This document shows, piece by piece, positions 45,897 through 54,300 of a stretch of DNA of 64,000 nucleotides. The position numbers were made by a program, and so were the translations under genes. Source of the stretch: an uncultured Eubacteriales bacterium (GTDB lineage Bacteria; Bacillota; Clostridia; Oscillospirales; CAG-382); assembly GCA_934446675.1 (NCBI GenBank), contig CAKSEL010000001.1:262293-326292 (forward strand), given 5' to 3'. The notes under the pieces were generated by a model. That model made no database searches. It was given only the letters and a program-made list of their open reading frames with translations, and was not told the origin of the DNA. Position 1 is the first letter of the stretch. The number at the start of each line of letters is the position of its first letter.

Positions 45897-45924
45897 ATGC
45901 AAACAAAGTTTCTTATTGTATAAT
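45897..45924 (+). promoter_or_regulatory. Possible internal promoter before the GH10-like gene
   Basis: TATAAT at 45919-45924 has ATGCAA 16 bp upstream (45897-45902). The -10 is perfect and the -35 is weak. It lies in the 67-bp gap after the dehydratase gene. Confidence 0.45.
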
Positions 45925-45955
45925 AAAAATATAACCGGAAAGGAAGAATACCGAC

Positions 45956-47281
45956 ATGAGCGACAGAAAAAGAGTTCTCGAATTATTCGACAAATACAGC
46001 GATGTCACCGAAAGCAGAATAAACAGCGGAATAGAGCTTTACAGAAAAGGCGTCTGCGAAATCAGAGTTACGGACAAGGACGGAAAGCCCGTAAAAGGCG
46101 CAAAGTTAAAAATCACGCAGAAAAACCACGATTTCAGATACGGCGCAAACCTCTTTATGCTTGACGAGCTTGAAAGCGACGAGAAAAACGCATTATACAA
46201 GAAATACATAAAAGAGCTTTGCAACATGGCGACCCTCCCCTTTTACTGGAATTCGACCGAGCCGGAACAGGGCAAAACGCGTTATGCAAAAGGCAGCGCA
46301 AAGCTGTACCGCAGACCGCCTATCGACCTCTGCATGGAATTCTGCCGCGAAAACGGCATTGAACCGCGCGAGCACGCACTTGCATACGAGCATATGTTTC
46401 CGGACTGGCTCAAAGGAAAAAGCGATTTTGAAGTAAAAGCGGCGCTTGAAAGACGTTACAGCGAAATTTCCGAAAGATATGCCGACAAGATACGCACGAT
46501 AGAAGTAACAAACGAGATGGTATGGGGCAACTCGCAAACCGACTTTTACTTTAATCCGGAATATGTTGAATTCTGCTTCAAGCTTGCGGAAAAATACTTC
46601 CCCGATAATCAGCTTTGCATAAACGAGTTTACAGGTCTTGCGTGGGAGGATCGCGCAGAATCAAACGACAAGTATTACCTCTACATCAAAGACGCAATAA
46701 ACAGGGGCGCGCGCATCGACGCGGTAGGAATGCAGTATCACCAGTTCAACCGTCTTGAAAATGAGTACAACGCCACAAGAACGACCTACAATCCGTTACA
46801 GCTTTTCAAGCACATGGACTTATACGCTACTCTCGGAAAGCCTTTGCAGGTTACAGAGGTTACGATTCCTGCATACTCCAACGATCCGGAGGACGAGGAA
46901 ATTCAGGCGCAGATAATCGAAAAGCTCTACTCGGTATGGTTCTCTCACCCGGCAATGGAACAGATAATATACTGGAATCTTGTCGACGGATATGCCGCAT
47001 TTGCCGAACAGGGCGACATGACAAGCGGCGAAAACTATTTCTACGGCGGTCTGCTCAGATTCGACATGACGCCGAAACCCGCATATTACACGATAAAGAA
47101 CCTCTTTGAAAAAAAGTGGCACACCGAGCTTACAGCCGTCACCTCCGACAACGGAAGCGCAGTATTCAACGGTTTCTACGGAATGTACGACATTACCGCA
47201 GAGGCAGACGGAAAGCAGCTTGAATGTGAAATTCATCACAGCAAGACCGCAAGAGTAAAGCACGGTATAACTATCAAATAA
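45956..47281 (+). CDS. GH10-like glycoside hydrolase, cytoplasmic
   Basis: 441-aa enzyme with a GH10 endo-xylanase-like barrel at about residues 60-380. The acid/base Glu is in IEVTNEMVWGN and the nucleophile Glu in LQVTEVTIPAY; supporting motifs are PFYWNSTEPEQG, HALAYEHMFPDWL (in place of the usual HTLVWHSQ) and YWNLVDGYA. An N-terminal beta-strand module (CEIRVTDKDGKPVKGAKLKI) and a C-terminal one flank it. There is no signal peptide, so it would act on imported oligosaccharides. The divergence of the barrel motifs from classical xylanases means substrate is uncertain. It sits between an acid-sugar dehydratase and an RraA-like protein. Confidence 0.85.
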   Translation: MSDRKRVLELFDKYSDVTESRINSGIELYRKGVCEIRVTDKDGKPVKGAKLKITQKNHDFRYGANLFMLDELESDEKNALYKKYIKELCNMATLPFYWNSTEPEQGKTRYAKGSAKLYRRPPIDLCMEFCRENGIEPREHALAYEHMFPDWLKGKSDFEVKAALERRYSEISERYADKIRTIEVTNEMVWGNSQTDFYFNPEYVEFCFKLAEKYFPDNQLCINEFTGLAWEDRAESNDKYYLYIKDAINRGARIDAVGMQYHQFNRLENEYNATRTTYNPLQLFKHMDLYATLGKPLQVTEVTIPAYSNDPEDEEIQAQIIEKLYSVWFSHPAMEQIIYWNLVDGYAAFAEQGDMTSGENYFYGGLLRFDMTPKPAYYTIKNLFEKKWHTELTAVTSDNGSAVFNGFYGMYDITAEADGKQLECEIHHSKTARVKHGITIK

Positions 47282-47285
47282 AAAC

Positions 47286-47304
47286 ACACCGTTATTTTCG
47301 GTGT
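47286..47304 (+). other. Short intergenic hairpin between the GH10-like and RraA-like genes
   Basis: ACACCG (47286-47291) and CGGTGT (47299-47304) form a 6-bp stem with a 7-nt loop. No T-run follows, so it may stabilise or process the message and not terminate it. Confidence 0.4.
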
Positions 47305-47320
47305 TTCGGAGAGTAAAAAA

Positions 47321-48238
47321 ATGATACAGTTCAACAGCAGAGAAGAAATAATTGAGCTTACTCCTTTATGGAAAGGCGAACGCTTTGAGGACGGACGTCC
47401 AAAAGTTGCGGACAAATATCTTGACGCACTGCAAAAAATGACGCTTGAGGAAGTTTGGAAACCGATATTTGTCTTAGGATACGAAAACCAGTTTGTCGGC
47501 GGAGGAGAAAATCCCCTGCAGGTCTTACACGACGACGGCAGAAAGCTTATAGGCAGAGCGGTTACCTGTTCGTTCTGCCCGACACGCCCGGATCTTCACG
47601 AGGTCATGTTCGGCGTGGGAGAGCGCGAAGGACGTCACGGAAACTACAATCAGTGGGTTATAGATTCGCTTAAAGAGCGCGACGTCGTAGTCTGCGATAT
47701 GTACGACAAGATATACAAGGGCACATTCCTTGGCGGCAACCTCACCACCGCGATACGCACCAAAACTGTAAACGGCGGCGCCGTAATATGGGGCGGCATA
47801 AGAGATGTGGAACAGATGAAAAAAGTCGAAGGTGTACAGGTATACTACCGTGGCATTGATCCTACGCCGATACGCGAATTTATAATGAAAAGCTTTAATT
47901 CGATAACCAACTTCGGCGGTGCGGTATGCCTTCCCGGAGACGTTGTATTCGGTGCCGGCGGAGGTGTGCTTTTCATACCGAGCCACCTTGTAGCCGACGT
48001 TGTGGACGGTGCGGCAAAGACGCACATAAAGGACGATTTCGGCTTTGAAATGATTGCTCAGAACAAGTTTACTACGGCTCAGATAGACCGCAACACATGG
48101 ACTGAGGAAATGCTCGATATGCTCATGGACTTTATAAAGAACGATCCGCGCGGAGAACAATACCGTTCGCTTGACTGGTCAAAGGAATACGATCTTGCGC
48201 GCAACGGCGACCCCAACGACACCCAGACGGCGCTGTAA
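47321..48238 (+). CDS. RraA-like / HMG-aldolase family protein
   Basis: 305 aa, with an RraA-fold core near residues 65-230: GGNLTTAIRTKTVNGGAVIWGG followed by the catalytic-type RD of GGIRDVEQ, and GDVVFGAGGGVLFIP downstream. The family includes 4-hydroxy-4-methyl-2-oxoglutarate aldolase and oxaloacetate decarboxylase as well as the RNase E inhibitor RraA. Bacteria of this type lack RNase E, so the aldolase role is favoured. It is about 140 residues longer than a minimal family member, with an N-terminal arm (about 60 aa) and a C-terminal arm (about 70 aa). Placed in a sugar-acid cluster, it is the candidate for cleaving the 2-keto-3-deoxy acid, by inference. Confidence 0.82.
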   Translation: MIQFNSREEIIELTPLWKGERFEDGRPKVADKYLDALQKMTLEEVWKPIFVLGYENQFVGGGENPLQVLHDDGRKLIGRAVTCSFCPTRPDLHEVMFGVGEREGRHGNYNQWVIDSLKERDVVVCDMYDKIYKGTFLGGNLTTAIRTKTVNGGAVIWGGIRDVEQMKKVEGVQVYYRGIDPTPIREFIMKSFNSITNFGGAVCLPGDVVFGAGGGVLFIPSHLVADVVDGAAKTHIKDDFGFEMIAQNKFTTAQIDRNTWTEEMLDMLMDFIKNDPRGEQYRSLDWSKEYDLARNGDPNDTQTAL

Positions 48239-48263
48239 AGCCCTATACCAAGGAGTTTATTAA

Positions 48264-49262
48264 ATGGAAAACACATTTGACGTATTTGCCTGCGGCTGCG
48301 AAACAAGCGGCAGCGGAGTATACAGGTATACTTTACGTGACGGCAGGCTTACGGACGAACGTTACGCACAACTTCCGGGAGCAATGTTTATTTGTTGTGA
48401 AAACGACAGCCTTTACATAGCGGCACGAAACTACGAAAGCCTTGAATCGCACGGATTTTTGTACAAAGCCGGCATTCCGGACGGAAAACTCGGAAATCCT
48501 GTGCTTATCGGTTCTACGCACGGCGCTGTTCCCTGCCATGTTTCGGTTCTGGGCGGAAAAGTATATGCCGCAAACTACATTTCCGGAAACGCCGTATGCA
48601 TTGACACTTTTAACGGCGGTTTCAGGCTGTTATCAGACTTCGGAAAAGGCGAAAGCAGTCCGCGTCAGGACTCGGCGCACACTCATCAGATAATAAGAAT
48701 ACCCGGAACGCGGCTTTTTGCGGTATGCGATCTCGGACTCGACAAGATTTTCGTATGCGATGAGAATATGCGAAAAATTAGTTCTGCCGACGGCGTACCC
48801 GGTCACGGAACACGGCATCTCACCTTTACAAAGGACGGCAAGACTGCGTACTGCATAAACGAGCTTTGCTGCACCGTTTCACGATTTACGGTAAACAGCG
48901 GCGTTTTTACACTGCACGAAACAGTACCGATTTTTGACGGCAATGCCGAAATAAACGGCTCAACCGCCGCAGCGATAAAGATTACACCCGACAAAAAGCA
49001 CCTTTACGCATCGGTTCGCGGCAGGAGCATTATCGCGCTGTTTGACATAAATTCCGACGCAACGCTCACAAAAAAAGGCGAATTTGATCCGCGGGGCAGC
49101 GATCCGAGAGATTTTGACATAAGTCCCGACGGAAAGACTCTGATATGTGCAAACCAAAGCGGAAATTTATGCGTTTTTGACATAAAATCCGACGGAACAC
49201 TATCCTACACGGGGAATTCCGTCAGCTTACCCGGTGCGCTGTGCGTCAAAATCGGAAGATAA
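48264..49262 (+). CDS. Seven-bladed beta-propeller lactonase (PF10282 family)
   Basis: 332-aa cytoplasmic protein of the 6-phosphogluconolactonase-like propeller family that hydrolyses sugar lactones. Characteristic segments are CHVSVLGGKVYAANY, FAVCDLGLDKIFVC, PGHGTRHLTFTKDGK, AAIKITPDKKHLYASVRG and DPRDFDISPDGKTLICANQ. AAGGAG lies before the ATG. It is 26 bp after the RraA-like gene and 27 bp before the SDR gene, in one operon. With a dehydrogenase before it in the pathway, it would open the lactone to the free acid used by the dehydratase. Confidence 0.88.
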   Translation: MENTFDVFACGCETSGSGVYRYTLRDGRLTDERYAQLPGAMFICCENDSLYIAARNYESLESHGFLYKAGIPDGKLGNPVLIGSTHGAVPCHVSVLGGKVYAANYISGNAVCIDTFNGGFRLLSDFGKGESSPRQDSAHTHQIIRIPGTRLFAVCDLGLDKIFVCDENMRKISSADGVPGHGTRHLTFTKDGKTAYCINELCCTVSRFTVNSGVFTLHETVPIFDGNAEINGSTAAAIKITPDKKHLYASVRGRSIIALFDINSDATLTKKGEFDPRGSDPRDFDISPDGKTLICANQSGNLCVFDIKSDGTLSYTGNSVSLPGALCVKIGR

Positions 49263-49289
49263 CTTACAAACACAAAGGAGAGGTACAAA

Positions 49290-50033
49290 TTGGGAAACAA
49301 TAATATAAAAAAAGCCCTTATCACGGGTTCGGGCAGAGGAATCGGCAGACAAATGGCTGTTGAACTTGCGTCCGAAGGAATATTTGTATTTGTTCACTAC
49401 GCCGGAAACGACGAACAGGCAAACATTACAAAAAGCATGATTGAAAATGCCGGCGGAAAATGTGCGCTTATAAAGAAAAATCTCTGCGATGAGGACTGTG
49501 CGGACTACATATACTCTCAAACCGGCGACGTTGACATTCTCATTCACAACGCGTCGATACAGTACCGCAAAAAATGGGCGGAGATCACGGAAGATGAATT
49601 TTGCGAACAGATAAACTGCAATCTCAAGGCTCCGCTGTTTCTGACGCAGAAATACGTGCCGCACATGAAAGAGCAAGGCTGGGGACGCATAATTTCGGTC
49701 GGCAGTGTTCAGGAAAGAAAACCGCACGACGATATGCTTGTATACTCTTCAAGCAAATGCGCGCTTACCGGCATGATGCGCTCGCTTGCGCTTCAGCTCT
49801 GCGGCACGGGAATTACCGTAAACAGCATAGCTCCCGGTGTTATTGCCACCGACAGAAACGCAGAGGCTCTTGCGGACGAAAAATACCGTTCCGTCGTGCT
49901 CTCGAAGATACCCATGAGCAGAGCCGGAGACGCTTCGGAATTCCGCGGAATAGTAAGGCTCCTCTGCTCTGACGACGCCGCTTACATCACAGGTCAGAAC
50001 ATTTTTGTTGACGGCGGCATGGGAATAAAGTAA
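49290..50033 (+). CDS. Short-chain dehydrogenase/reductase
   Basis: 247-aa classical SDR: cofactor motif TGSGRGIG near the N-terminus, IHNAS, the catalytic Ser in SVGSVQ, YSSSK as the Tyr-Lys pair, and the C-terminal ITGQNIFVDGGMG. It starts at a TTG after AAAGGAGAGG. In the gene cluster it is the likely sugar (aldose) 1-dehydrogenase that makes the lactone, although members of this family act on many alcohols and the cofactor cannot be fixed from the sequence. Last gene of the cluster, followed by a strong terminator. Confidence 0.87.
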   Translation: MGNNNIKKALITGSGRGIGRQMAVELASEGIFVFVHYAGNDEQANITKSMIENAGGKCALIKKNLCDEDCADYIYSQTGDVDILIHNASIQYRKKWAEITEDEFCEQINCNLKAPLFLTQKYVPHMKEQGWGRIISVGSVQERKPHDDMLVYSSSKCALTGMMRSLALQLCGTGITVNSIAPGVIATDRNAEALADEKYRSVVLSKIPMSRAGDASEFRGIVRLLCSDDAAYITGQNIFVDGGMGIK

Positions 50034-50093
50034 AGCGGAAAATCAAGGGATAATTCATTTTGAAATTTACAAAACTCCTAATATAAAACTTCA

Positions 50094-50119
50094 GGCACTC
50101 GTTACCGAGTGCCTTTTTT
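50094..50119 (+). terminator. Rho-independent terminator of the sugar-acid cluster
   Basis: GGCACTCG (50094-50101) pairs with CGAGTGCC (50106-50113), followed by TTTTTT. A weaker T-run on the minus strand may also serve the SGNH gene. Confidence 0.88.
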
Positions 50120-50204
50120 GCTTTTATATACCGGACAGATACCTTTTTCCCTATCGGATTGTACTATCCGGACATTTACGTTTTACTGCCTACCTTACGA
50201 AATC

Positions 50205-51215
50205 TCAGACAAGCCCCTTTTCACGCACCGCGTCATACAGGTTCTTTGCATAAAACGAAAAACCGCTGTCATTCGGGTGCAAATGCTTATCCGAAAAATA
50301 CTCCGGCGATTTGGGAACGAAATCATATCCGCATAACGGTATTATGTTATCATAGCCGTCAGCGATGTCAAATATCTGCTTTTTCACATTATCAAAGCTG
50401 CCCATTTTTCTCTGCTCGTTTACCTCTGCACGCCAGATCGGCGTAATTGCAAGTATTTTGGTATCGGGATAGTTTTTCGCAAGATTATCATAGAATTTTC
50501 TGCTGTTTTCCTTAAAAACACTATATTCTGTATCGGCGCCCCAATCATTAGTACCGTATGCCACGGTTATCAGGTCCGGAGTAAAATTATCGGCAAACTC
50601 CGAAACTTCCGGTGCAAAAAACTCTCCGCTGATTGCTTTGTTATACAGTTCGGCACCCATCATTTCGCAAAAACGGTATGCGTATGTATTTGACGGATGC
50701 AAAGCGTCATATCCGTGCGTAATCGAATCTCCGTACATGATAATTTTCTTTTTGCTTTTCACCGGGGTTACATATGCGCCGTCATCAAGGCTTATTTCCT
50801 TTATAACGGGTGCTACTGACCACGGAAATACGATTTTTACCGTCTTATTACCCTCGCCGAGGTCTGTATTCTTTGAATACCCGCCCAAAGCTCTCTGATT
50901 CAGCTCAGGTATATCATTATTCTCAAAATTACGGATACAGTCTGTAAGCTTTGCGTCGCAGAATATATTGAATGCAAAACAGCTGCGCGTTGTGGCACGG
51001 CTGACATCAACTTTCATATACAGATTCCGGCTGTCCGTATTAAAATTCAGGCACACGCCGGGTGTGGAAAAAGTTTTTTCAAAAAACCAGCTGCGGTATT
51101 TGCGGTAAACCTCCTCCTGCTCTTTTGTAAAACGGTAAAATCTGAATCCCCCGTCCTCCGTGATTCTTGCCGCGCCGCAGGTAATTTGCTTTACGGTTTC
51201 ATAATTCAGTTTCAT
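50205..51215 (-). CDS. SGNH/GDSL hydrolase with CE2-like N-terminal domain
   Basis: 336-aa serine esterase without a signal peptide. The N-terminal 150 residues form a beta-sandwich like that of CE2 carbohydrate esterases. The catalytic part has block I MYGDSITHG, block III GTNDWG and block V DKHLHPND with the Asp-His pair. CE2-type enzymes deacetylate xylan or other oligosaccharides, which fits the GH10-like and sugar-acid genes beside it, but specificity is inferred. The start is the ATG at 51213-51215 (AGGAGAG 11 bases upstream). A promoter with an embedded palindrome lies just upstream, so it is regulated separately from its convergent neighbours. Confidence 0.85.
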   Translation of the reverse strand: MKLNYETVKQITCGAARITEDGGFRFYRFTKEQEEVYRKYRSWFFEKTFSTPGVCLNFNTDSRNLYMKVDVSRATTRSCFAFNIFCDAKLTDCIRNFENNDIPELNQRALGGYSKNTDLGEGNKTVKIVFPWSVAPVIKEISLDDGAYVTPVKSKKKIIMYGDSITHGYDALHPSNTYAYRFCEMMGAELYNKAISGEFFAPEVSEFADNFTPDLITVAYGTNDWGADTEYSVFKENSRKFYDNLAKNYPDTKILAITPIWRAEVNEQRKMGSFDNVKKQIFDIADGYDNIIPLCGYDFVPKSPEYFSDKHLHPNDSGFSFYAKNLYDAVREKGLV

Positions 51216-51244
51216 AAATACAATCACTCTCCTATTGCCGGTAC

Positions 51245-51273
51245 AGTATAGCACGGTTTACCGTACAAGTCAA
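51245..51273 (-). promoter_or_regulatory. Sigma-A promoter with operator-like palindrome for the SGNH gene
   Basis: Minus strand TTGACT (51268-51273) and TATACT (51245-51250), 17-bp spacer. The palindrome ACGGT-N2-ACCGT (51253-51264) lies inside the spacer, the usual place for a repressor site. No repressor gene is next to it. Confidence 0.75.
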
Positions 51274-51309
51274 GTTTTTCTGCCGAAAATTAAAGAACTT
51301 GACAAGTAA

Positions 51310-51350
51310 AATTCCCCATGACAAATGTGCCACAGGGAATTCTTTATACT
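51310..51350 (-). terminator. Probable terminator of the giant SLH gene
   Basis: AATTCCC (51310-51316) and GGGAATT (51335-51341) form a stem with an 18-nt loop; on the minus strand TTTTACTT follows. The long loop lowers confidence. Confidence 0.55.
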
Positions 51351-51373
51351 TTGTTTTTTACGAAAACTTTTTT

Positions 51374-54300
51374 TTACTTCCAGTTTTCGTTTTCTCCGGA
51401 TTTTTCGTAACCGTGAGCGTTTGACGCCTCGACAACATCTTCATAGTACCATGCCGACGGTGAAACATCATCAAACAGTTTTACGCTGTTTTTATTTTTG
51501 CTTACGTATTCCGCGTCCGCCTTTCTGTCAAGCATATTATTGACGATCTTTGCAACGGCAGCGCGTGTGATGAATTTATCCGGGCAGAATGTGCCGTCAT
51601 CATATCCCGAAACCCAGCCGAGACAAGCTGCGTCCGAAATATTCTTTGCAGCCCAGTGTTTATTTGAAACATCGGAAAAGTGCTTTGAACCGTTTACACT
51701 GACATCGGAAAAACGCATTGCTATCGCGACAAATTCCGCTCTTGTTATTGCGCCGTCAGGATTGAATATATTTCCGCCGACGCCGTTTATAATACCCATA
51801 TCGGCAAGCGTCTTAACCGCATTATAGTACCATGCGTCTTTGCTTACATCTTTAAACGAGCTGTTTCCGGACACGTTTTTGTCAAGCAAAAGATTATAGA
51901 ACACCTGTACAGCCTCGGCTCTTGTCATATTCTTTTCGGGCTTAAAGGTATTATCGCCGTTTCCGTTGAGGTATGCGATATGATTTTTGGTTTCAAGAAG
52001 TTTTGAAACGCCTGTCTTTGAGGGATCAGAAGACGGAAGATCCTCGGGTTGATTTTCCTCCACTTTTTCGGCTGCCGACCACTTTGCAAAGAGCGTAATG
52101 TTCTTTGTGATTTTGGAATTGAAGTCAAACTCTTCGCTCAACTCCTTATCGCTGTACCAGCCTTCAAAGGTATAGCCTTTCCTTTCGGGCATTTCGGGTT
52201 CTTTTGCGGTATTTCCTTCTTTTACGCTCTGGCTTTCGATTTTGCCTGCGCCGTTTGTAACGAAATCAACCGTATAGGTTTCCGATGTTTTTGTATCGCC
52301 GCCCGAAGTTCCGCCGCCTGAGAAGCCTCCTCCGGAAAATCCGCCGCCGTTTTTCTTTGCGACTGTAACAACCGAGGTAATTGTTCCGCTGCCTGTGTAA
52401 TTTCCGCTGCCGTCGCCCTCAAAGCCGTCATAGCTTATTTCAACGGTGTATTTTCCTGCGTTTTTGGTTATGTCGGAAAGCGAAACGTCTTTATCGGCGG
52501 CGTTTTTGGCAGCATATACGACATTTGCAAGAGAAAGCTTTTCGCTGCGGAGCATACCGCTGATCTCATACAAAGTTTTTCCGTCCAAAGACGAACCGAA
52601 ACCGGCGTTCAGATTCTTTGCAGCGACCGTGAGTGTAAGAGGAGTAACGCTCAGTGTGCCGTTTTGCGCCGTAATTTCATAGTTCTGCGTTACATCGGCA
52701 TTTTCACCGTCTGTAATGATAACCCTGTCAATTATATTTTCAGCAGTTCCCACGTCTGTTATGCTGCTTTCTGCGGTCATAACGGCTGACAGTGTATGAT
52801 TATCCGCCAACGACGTACCGTCCGAAAGCTCCGCCGCATTTGTTAAAAGCGGTTTCGCGTCAAACACCTTGCTGCTGCTTGCAGCCTTTACGGTTACAGG
52901 CTTTTTGCTGATCGAAACGGTTGCTTTTTCAGTAAAGAATCTGATTACATAACCGTCCATAAGCGCTTCAACATAGCAATAATACTGACCGCTCTGAGAT
53001 ACGTCTTTAACTTTATACGTATCATACGAATCCGAATAAACTGCTACGGGAACACCGGAATCCTCAGACACAAAATACCACTGATAATTCTCTGCCGACA
53101 GGTTATCCGCGAGAGTGTATGTAATATCATGCGCTTTGCCGTCGTACTCGCCTGTGTAGCCATTGACTTTCACGCCTGCAATATTGTATGCGGCATAGTA
53201 TTTTTTGTCGCCGTAATCGGTGTCTTTAATTTCGGTTACTCTGACACCTGAAAGGTTTTCGTCTTCATACCATCCCGCGAAGTCATAGTATTCTTTTGAA
53301 ACATCTGTCGGAAGTACGGCGCCTTTTCCGTAAGTATATCCGGTAATTTCGCCTTCATTTATGGTTCCGCCGTTTGTTTCAAATATTACGGCAAATGTCT
53401 TTGCCTCCCATACTGCATAAAGGGTAATATCGCTGTTTTCGGAATACACATCTCCGCCGAAGTATTCGGCATCTCCGTTATCTTCAGCCGACCAGCCGGC
53501 AAAAGTATATCCGTGTCTTTCGGGTATCATATCGGATATTTTTACATCGGTGCCATGTGTTTTTATTACATTCTCGGGCATATTTCCGACATAATCCGAC
53601 GTATTTGCCTTATATGTAATGCTGTATGTGTTCTGTCCGATTCCCTTTACGGTTATAACCTTGGATTCGGTTACGTTTGAAATTTCAAAATACAGAGTGT
53701 TGCCGTCCTCGGAAATTCTTTCAAGAAGAACGCCGTTGGCATAGACTGTCATATCCGACGCGTCATATCCGTCCGAAACCGTAATGCTGAATTCAAGGTT
53801 TCCACCATACCCGGCACTGCCGGTTGTGACATTTACGGTAAATTCGCTGTTATCTGCGGGCACTGTTATCTGATAGGTAAGAACGTCAAACTTTGCTTCA
53901 AGCTCAAGATCTTCACAGATTTCGGATTCAAAATCCCACTCGTCGTTTCCGTCAAACCAGCCGGCAAACGTATGTCCCGGCTTTACGGGCGATTTCGGCA
54001 TCTGAGCCTTGACGGTGTAGACTACTTTTTCGGAATGGTAAATTTCTCCGTCAACCATGTATTTGACAGTGTAAATATCCGGTACTACATCTGTTACAAT
54101 GATTGTAACATTATCGGTGATATTCTTAACCGTATAAGTGTAAGCGTTTCCGGTCTTTGTTCCGGTGAGAAGTATGCCATTCGCGTACACTTTCATGTTA
54201 TCTGCGTTGTAGTGCTCTTTTAGCGTTACCGTGAATGTGTAATTTCCGCCGTAGGGAACGTCAGTGCTGTCATTTGAGCTTACGGTATAGCCGTCACCGT

